Positions 3,535 through 6,206 of a stretch of DNA of 6,206 nucleotides are shown here, piece after piece. The notes beneath the pieces are model-generated. The model was not told the origin of the DNA, made no database searches, and saw nothing but the letters and a program-made list of their open reading frames with translations. The stretch lies in the NCBI GenBank assembly GCA_964362645.1, contig CAYIFC010000035.1, forward strand, positions 1 through 6,206, written 5' to 3'. The position numbers and the translations under genes were made by a program. The number at the start of each line of letters is the position of its first letter. The stretch's first letter is position 1. Source of the DNA: CAYIFC01 sp964362645 (GTDB taxonomy: Bacteria; Patescibacteriota; Minisyncoccia; Phycocordibacterales; JACOZG01).

Positions 3535-6206
3535 ATGCTACATTTGGCCAATATTATGGCTGAAAGTGGGGAAGAAAAACCTAAGAGCGAGATAGCTAAG
3601 CGCGAGGAGAAAATTCTCGAGTTTTGGCGTGAGAGTAAAGTTTTTGAAAAGTCGCTCGTTAAGGAGAAGCAAACCCCGTCAGACGGGGCAAAGGGCGATT
3701 ACGTTTTCTATGACGGACCGCCGTTTGCTACGGGTTTGCCGCACTATGGGCACATTCTTGCCAGTGCGATTAAAGATGCTATACCGCGCTTTTGGACGAT
3801 GAGGGGCTATCGCGTGCCGCGACGTTGGGGTTGGGATTGCCACGGTCTGCCGATCGAAACGATCGTCGAGAAAAAGTTAAACATCTCTAGTCGCAAAGAG
3901 ATCGAACAGATCGGGATCGATAAATTTAACCAAGCCGCCCGTGAAGCGGTACTAACCTACGTGGGCGAGTGGAAGAAGACGGTGGAGAGGATCGGCCGTT
4001 GGGTCGACTTCGACGGTTCTTATAAGACGATGGACAACTCTTACATTGAGAGCGTGTGGTGGGCGCTCGGAGAGATCAATAAAAAAGGTTTAGTTTACGA
4101 AGGGACGCGAGTGCTTCCATATTGTCCACGCTGTGAGACGCCAATCGCTCAATCAGAAATCGCTATGGATCAGAGCTACAAGCTGGTAACGGATCAGGCG
4201 GCGACGGTTAAGTTTAAAATCAAGGAGCCGGAGAAACACGGCTTGCCTTCCAACACTTTTATTCTCGCTTGGACAACTACGCCATGGACGCTGCCGGGCA
4301 ATGTGGCGCTCGCGGTTGGTAAAGATATTGAATATGTTTTGTTCGAAAAAGATGGTGAGAATTTAATAGTATCGCAGAAGTTTGCTTCGCTCACTCCTTC
4401 GGATTCCGCTGTTGACGGAATGGCCAGTCGTATCGCTCCGCAAACTTCCGCTCAGCAGATATCGGCTAAGCAGTTAATCGGTTTGGAGTATGAGCCGGTA
4501 TTTGAGGTGGAGGCGGTTAAGGCTAGTCCGAAAAAGAAGTGGCAGATTTTGGCGGCCGATTTTGTAACCACCGAAGATGGTACGGGCGTGGTACACACGG
4601 CGGTGATCCATGGTGAGGACGATTTTAGATTGGGTGTTGAGCAAGATTTGCCGATGGTCCCATTAATCGATCCGCGCGGCCACTTTAACGATTCTTCTCC
4701 CGAATTTTTGCGTGGTGTTTATCACAAAAAAGCAGAGAAGTTGGTAATTGAAGATTTAACCAAGCGCGGCCTATTGTTTAAACAAGAGGCCTATCAGCAC
4801 TCTTACCCCCATTGCTATCGTTGTGGTACGCCGATTATTTACTACGCCCTGCCCGCCTGGTTTATTAATATTCAGAAAGTTAAGCCACGTCTGCTTGAGT
4901 TAAATCAAAATGTTACTTGGATCCCGGAACATCTTAAAGACGGCCGGTTTCAACATATTGTGGAAGGGGCGCCAGATTGGAATATTTCACGTTCTCGGTA
5001 TTGGGCTTCACCCTTGCCGATTTGGAAGTGCGAACAATGCCAGAAGCCAAAATTCGTGGGTTCTTTGACTGAGCTAAAAGAATTATCCGGCGGTTCTTGT
5101 AATTCATTTTATTTAATGCGCCACGCTCATTCTGATAGCAATCTCAACCATGGCGTTGAAGATCATTTACAGAGCTTGGTAAGCTCGCGAGTAGATAATA
5201 GTCATCATTTAACTGATAAGGGCCAGGCCCAGATTAAGGAAGCGGTGCCCAAGATTAAAGAAAAGAGGATCGATCTAATTTTCTGCTCCGAATTTGTCCG
5301 GGCTCGCGAAACGGCTGAGATGGTGGCCGAGGCGCTCGGGCTTGGTAAGGACAAAGTGATTTACGATAAAAGACTAAACGAAGCTGATGCCGGCGACTTT
5401 GAGGGTAAAATGTGGTCGGAGCATCACGCCTACTTTGCCGACGCGCGCGAAATGTATTTCAAGCCGGCGCCTGGTGGTGAGTCTTTTAAAGATGTGAGCT
5501 CAAGGACGGCTGATTTAGTTTTTGAACTGTATCAGAAATATCAAGGTAAGAATATCTTGATTATTAGTCATGGTTATCCGCTGTACGCGCTTGAGCAAAG
5601 CATGATTGGTACGACTGACGAAAAGTTTGTTGAATTATTGCCAAACAGACAAGAGTTAGACAATGCTGAAGTTAAGAAAATAGATTTTTGGAATTTTCCT
5701 CATAACGCCGACTATGAGCTTGATCTCCACCGGCCATATATTGATAATGTAAAACTTAAATGTGAGTGCGGTCACGAGATGAAGCGTATTCCGGAAGTTT
5801 TTGACTGCTGGTTTGAATCGGCGATGATGCCCGCGACGACTAAAAGTTTTCCGTCCGATTTTGTCGCCGAATATATTGCTCAAACCAGGACCTGGTTTTA
5901 CTACATGCTAGTAGTGGGAGCGATATTGCACGACCAAGAGCCGTTTAAACATGTGGTAACAACCGGGACGATCTTGGCTGAAGACGGTGAAAAGATGTCG
6001 AAGTCTAAAGGTAACTTTCCTGACCCATCATTAGTCTTTAATAAATACGGTGTTGATGCACTTCGATTCTACCTTCTTTCCACACCAGTGATGCGGGCCG
6101 AGGATTTAAATTTTTCCGAACGCGGAGTAGACGAAGTGTTTAAGAAAATCATTACCCGTCTCACCAATGTTCACTCATTCTATAAATTATATCAAGGTGA
6201 AACCAA
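3535..6206 (+). CDS. ileS: Isoleucyl-tRNA synthetase with inserted histidine-phosphatase domain (3' end outside window)
   Basis: This class I synthetase charges tRNA-Ile; 890 codons are visible and the frame is open at the window end. It is of the archaeal/eukaryotic type: DGPPFATGLPHYGH (HIGH equivalent H70-Y-G-H73), WGWDCHGLP (from 98), a CP1 editing domain with TTTPWTLP (247-254) and GTGVVHTAVIHGEDD (ending at 363), DCWFES, and KMSKS at 820-824, followed by the start of the anticodon-binding region. Cys499/Cys502 and Cys743/Cys745 form a likely zinc site. Between these pairs, residues 520-729 hold a complete histidine-phosphatase domain, listed separately. Two palindromic sequences fall in variable parts (residues 47-52 and about 280-306). 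The start is uncertain: ATG 3535 has AGGAGG upstream but inside a terminator, and ATG 3556 (MAESGEE) is the alternative. Type-2 IleS enzymes are often insensitive to mupirocin, though that is not shown here. Confidence 0.95.
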   Translation, partial: MLHLANIMAESGEEKPKSEIAKREEKILEFWRESKVFEKSLVKEKQTPSDGAKGDYVFYDGPPFATGLPHYGHILASAIKDAIPRFWTMRGYRVPRRWGWDCHGLPIETIVEKKLNISSRKEIEQIGIDKFNQAAREAVLTYVGEWKKTVERIGRWVDFDGSYKTMDNSYIESVWWALGEINKKGLVYEGTRVLPYCPRCETPIAQSEIAMDQSYKLVTDQAATVKFKIKEPEKHGLPSNTFILAWTTTPWTLPGNVALAVGKDIEYVLFEKDGENLIVSQKFASLTPSDSAVDGMASRIAPQTSAQQISAKQLIGLEYEPVFEVEAVKASPKKKWQILAADFVTTEDGTGVVHTAVIHGEDDFRLGVEQDLPMVPLIDPRGHFNDSSPEFLRGVYHKKAEKLVIEDLTKRGLLFKQEAYQHSYPHCYRCGTPIIYYALPAWFINIQKVKPRLLELNQNVTWIPEHLKDGRFQHIVEGAPDWNISRSRYWASPLPIWKCEQCQKPKFVGSLTELKELSGGSCNSFYLMRHAHSDSNLNHGVEDHLQSLVSSRVDNSHHLTDKGQAQIKEAVPKIKEKRIDLIFCSEFVRARETAEMVAEALGLGKDKVIYDKRLNEADAGDFEGKMWSEHHAYFADAREMYFKPAPGGESFKDVSSRTADLVFELYQKYQGKNILIISHGYPLYALEQSMIGTTDEKFVELLPNRQELDNAEVKKIDFWNFPHNADYELDLHRPYIDNVKLKCECGHEMKRIPEVFDCWFESAMMPATTKSFPSDFVAEYIAQTRTWFYYMLVVGAILHDQEPFKHVVTTGTILAEDGEKMSKSKGNFPDPSLVFNKYGVDALRFYLLSTPVMRAEDLNFSERGVDEVFKKIITRLTNVHSFYKLYQGET
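3674..3688 (+). repeat. 15-bp perfect palindrome inside ileS
   Basis: CCCCGTC and GACGGGG flank a single A. The palindrome encodes most of TPSDGA in the segment between FEKS and DYVFYDGPP, where related synthetases have a short, variable linker. It looks like a small palindromic insertion kept in frame, distinct in sequence from the one in glyA. Confidence 0.55.
4374..4451 (+). repeat. 78-bp inverted-repeat insertion in the ileS editing domain
   Basis: The outer arms GAAGTTTGC (4377-4385) and GCAAACTTC (4440-4448) are perfect 9-base inverted repeats, extended by two more pairs across one mismatch (4374-4375 with 4450-4451). Inside is a second hairpin, ATTCCG (4403-4408) with CGGAAT (4416-4421). 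The encoded residues (about 280-306, including SLTPSDSAVDG) are low-complexity, and the segment is roughly ten residues longer than I expect between the preceding strand and the LIGLEYEPVF motif. An in-frame palindromic insertion is the simplest reading; drift of a variable loop is the alternative. Confidence 0.6.
5092..5721 (+). other. Histidine-phosphatase (phosphoglycerate mutase-like) domain inserted in IleS
   Basis: About 210 residues (520-729) separate ELSG from DLHRPYID, two stretches that are nearly adjacent in ordinary archaeal/eukaryotic-type IleS. They match the branched histidine phosphatase superfamily from end to end: LMRHAHSDSN (Arg529, phospho-accepting His530, RHA in place of RHG, and the conserved Asn), LTDKGQAQ, SEFVRARETA (Arg589), RLNEADAGDFEG (acid Glu616), PGGESF, and ILIISHGYPL (second His679), closing with DNAEVKKIDF. 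The catalytic set is complete, so activity is expected. The substrate is unknown, and the fold covers mutases, small-molecule and protein phosphatases. The insertion lies on the loop between the two Cys pairs of the presumed zinc site, and the synthetase frame resumes cleanly, so this is a genuine fusion and not an assembly join. Confidence 0.93.

Noticed and set aside
3491..3556. T-box riboswitch controlling ileS
   Set aside because: The leader is too short and no specifier stem or conserved T-box sequence is present; only a plain terminator hairpin is seen.
4194..4394. Minus-strand open frame inside ileS
   Set aside because: It is a shadow of the conserved editing domain, with no ribosome site or recognisable protein.
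5041..5760. Assembly chimera or frameshift explaining the foreign domain in ileS
   Set aside because: The frame is continuous through both junctions, synthetase motifs resume at the expected point, and codon and base use look similar on both sides.
5656..5883. Minus-strand open frame inside ileS
   Set aside because: It is a shadow of the synthetase core after the phosphatase insert, including the conserved DLHRP and DCWFES region.

Overview
The window reads as a stretch of a small, compact bacterial genome, most likely a Candidate Phyla Radiation (Patescibacteria) member. This is inferred from tightly packed housekeeping genes, weak or missing Shine-Dalgarno sites, an archaeal/eukaryotic-type isoleucyl-tRNA synthetase, a small gene with a Cas2/PaaX-like C-terminal domain of a kind I associate with such genomes, and short palindromic insertions inside conserved proteins. 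TGA acts as a normal stop (ends of glyA, the 86-residue gene and others), so the UGA-recoding lineages are unlikely. All genes are on the plus strand.

Left block (1-2448): the 3' end of glyA (serine hydroxymethyltransferase), dut (dUTPase) overlapping it by 32 bases, and argS (arginyl-tRNA synthetase) two bases further on. This looks like one transcription unit supplying one-carbon units, dTMP precursor and charged tRNA.

Middle block (2449-3534): a 194-residue winged-helix/Cas2-like protein of the PaaX type. A 40-bp sequence with 11-bp inverted arms around an 18-bp centre lies immediately before its start codon, and a second copy (34 of 40 bases identical) lies just after its stop. Each copy carries a -10-like hexamer ending six bases before an ATG, which suggests promoter-operators giving leaderless transcripts, probably bound by the encoded protein. 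The second copy precedes a 7-codon mini-ORF and an unrecognised 86-residue protein, which is followed by an intrinsic terminator.

Right block (3535-6206): ileS, open at the window edge (890 codons visible). Its most striking feature is a complete histidine-phosphatase (phosphoglycerate mutase-like, RHG-type) domain of about 210 residues. It is inserted in frame in the catalytic half, between the two halves of a Cys-rich presumed zinc-binding element, with all expected catalytic residues present. The same gene carries two palindromic sequences in poorly conserved segments, and glyA carries a different 27-bp in-frame insertion of the same general kind.

The observations most worth following are the synthetase-phosphatase fusion, the paired 40-bp dyads around the Cas2-like gene, and the protein-coding palindromic insertions.
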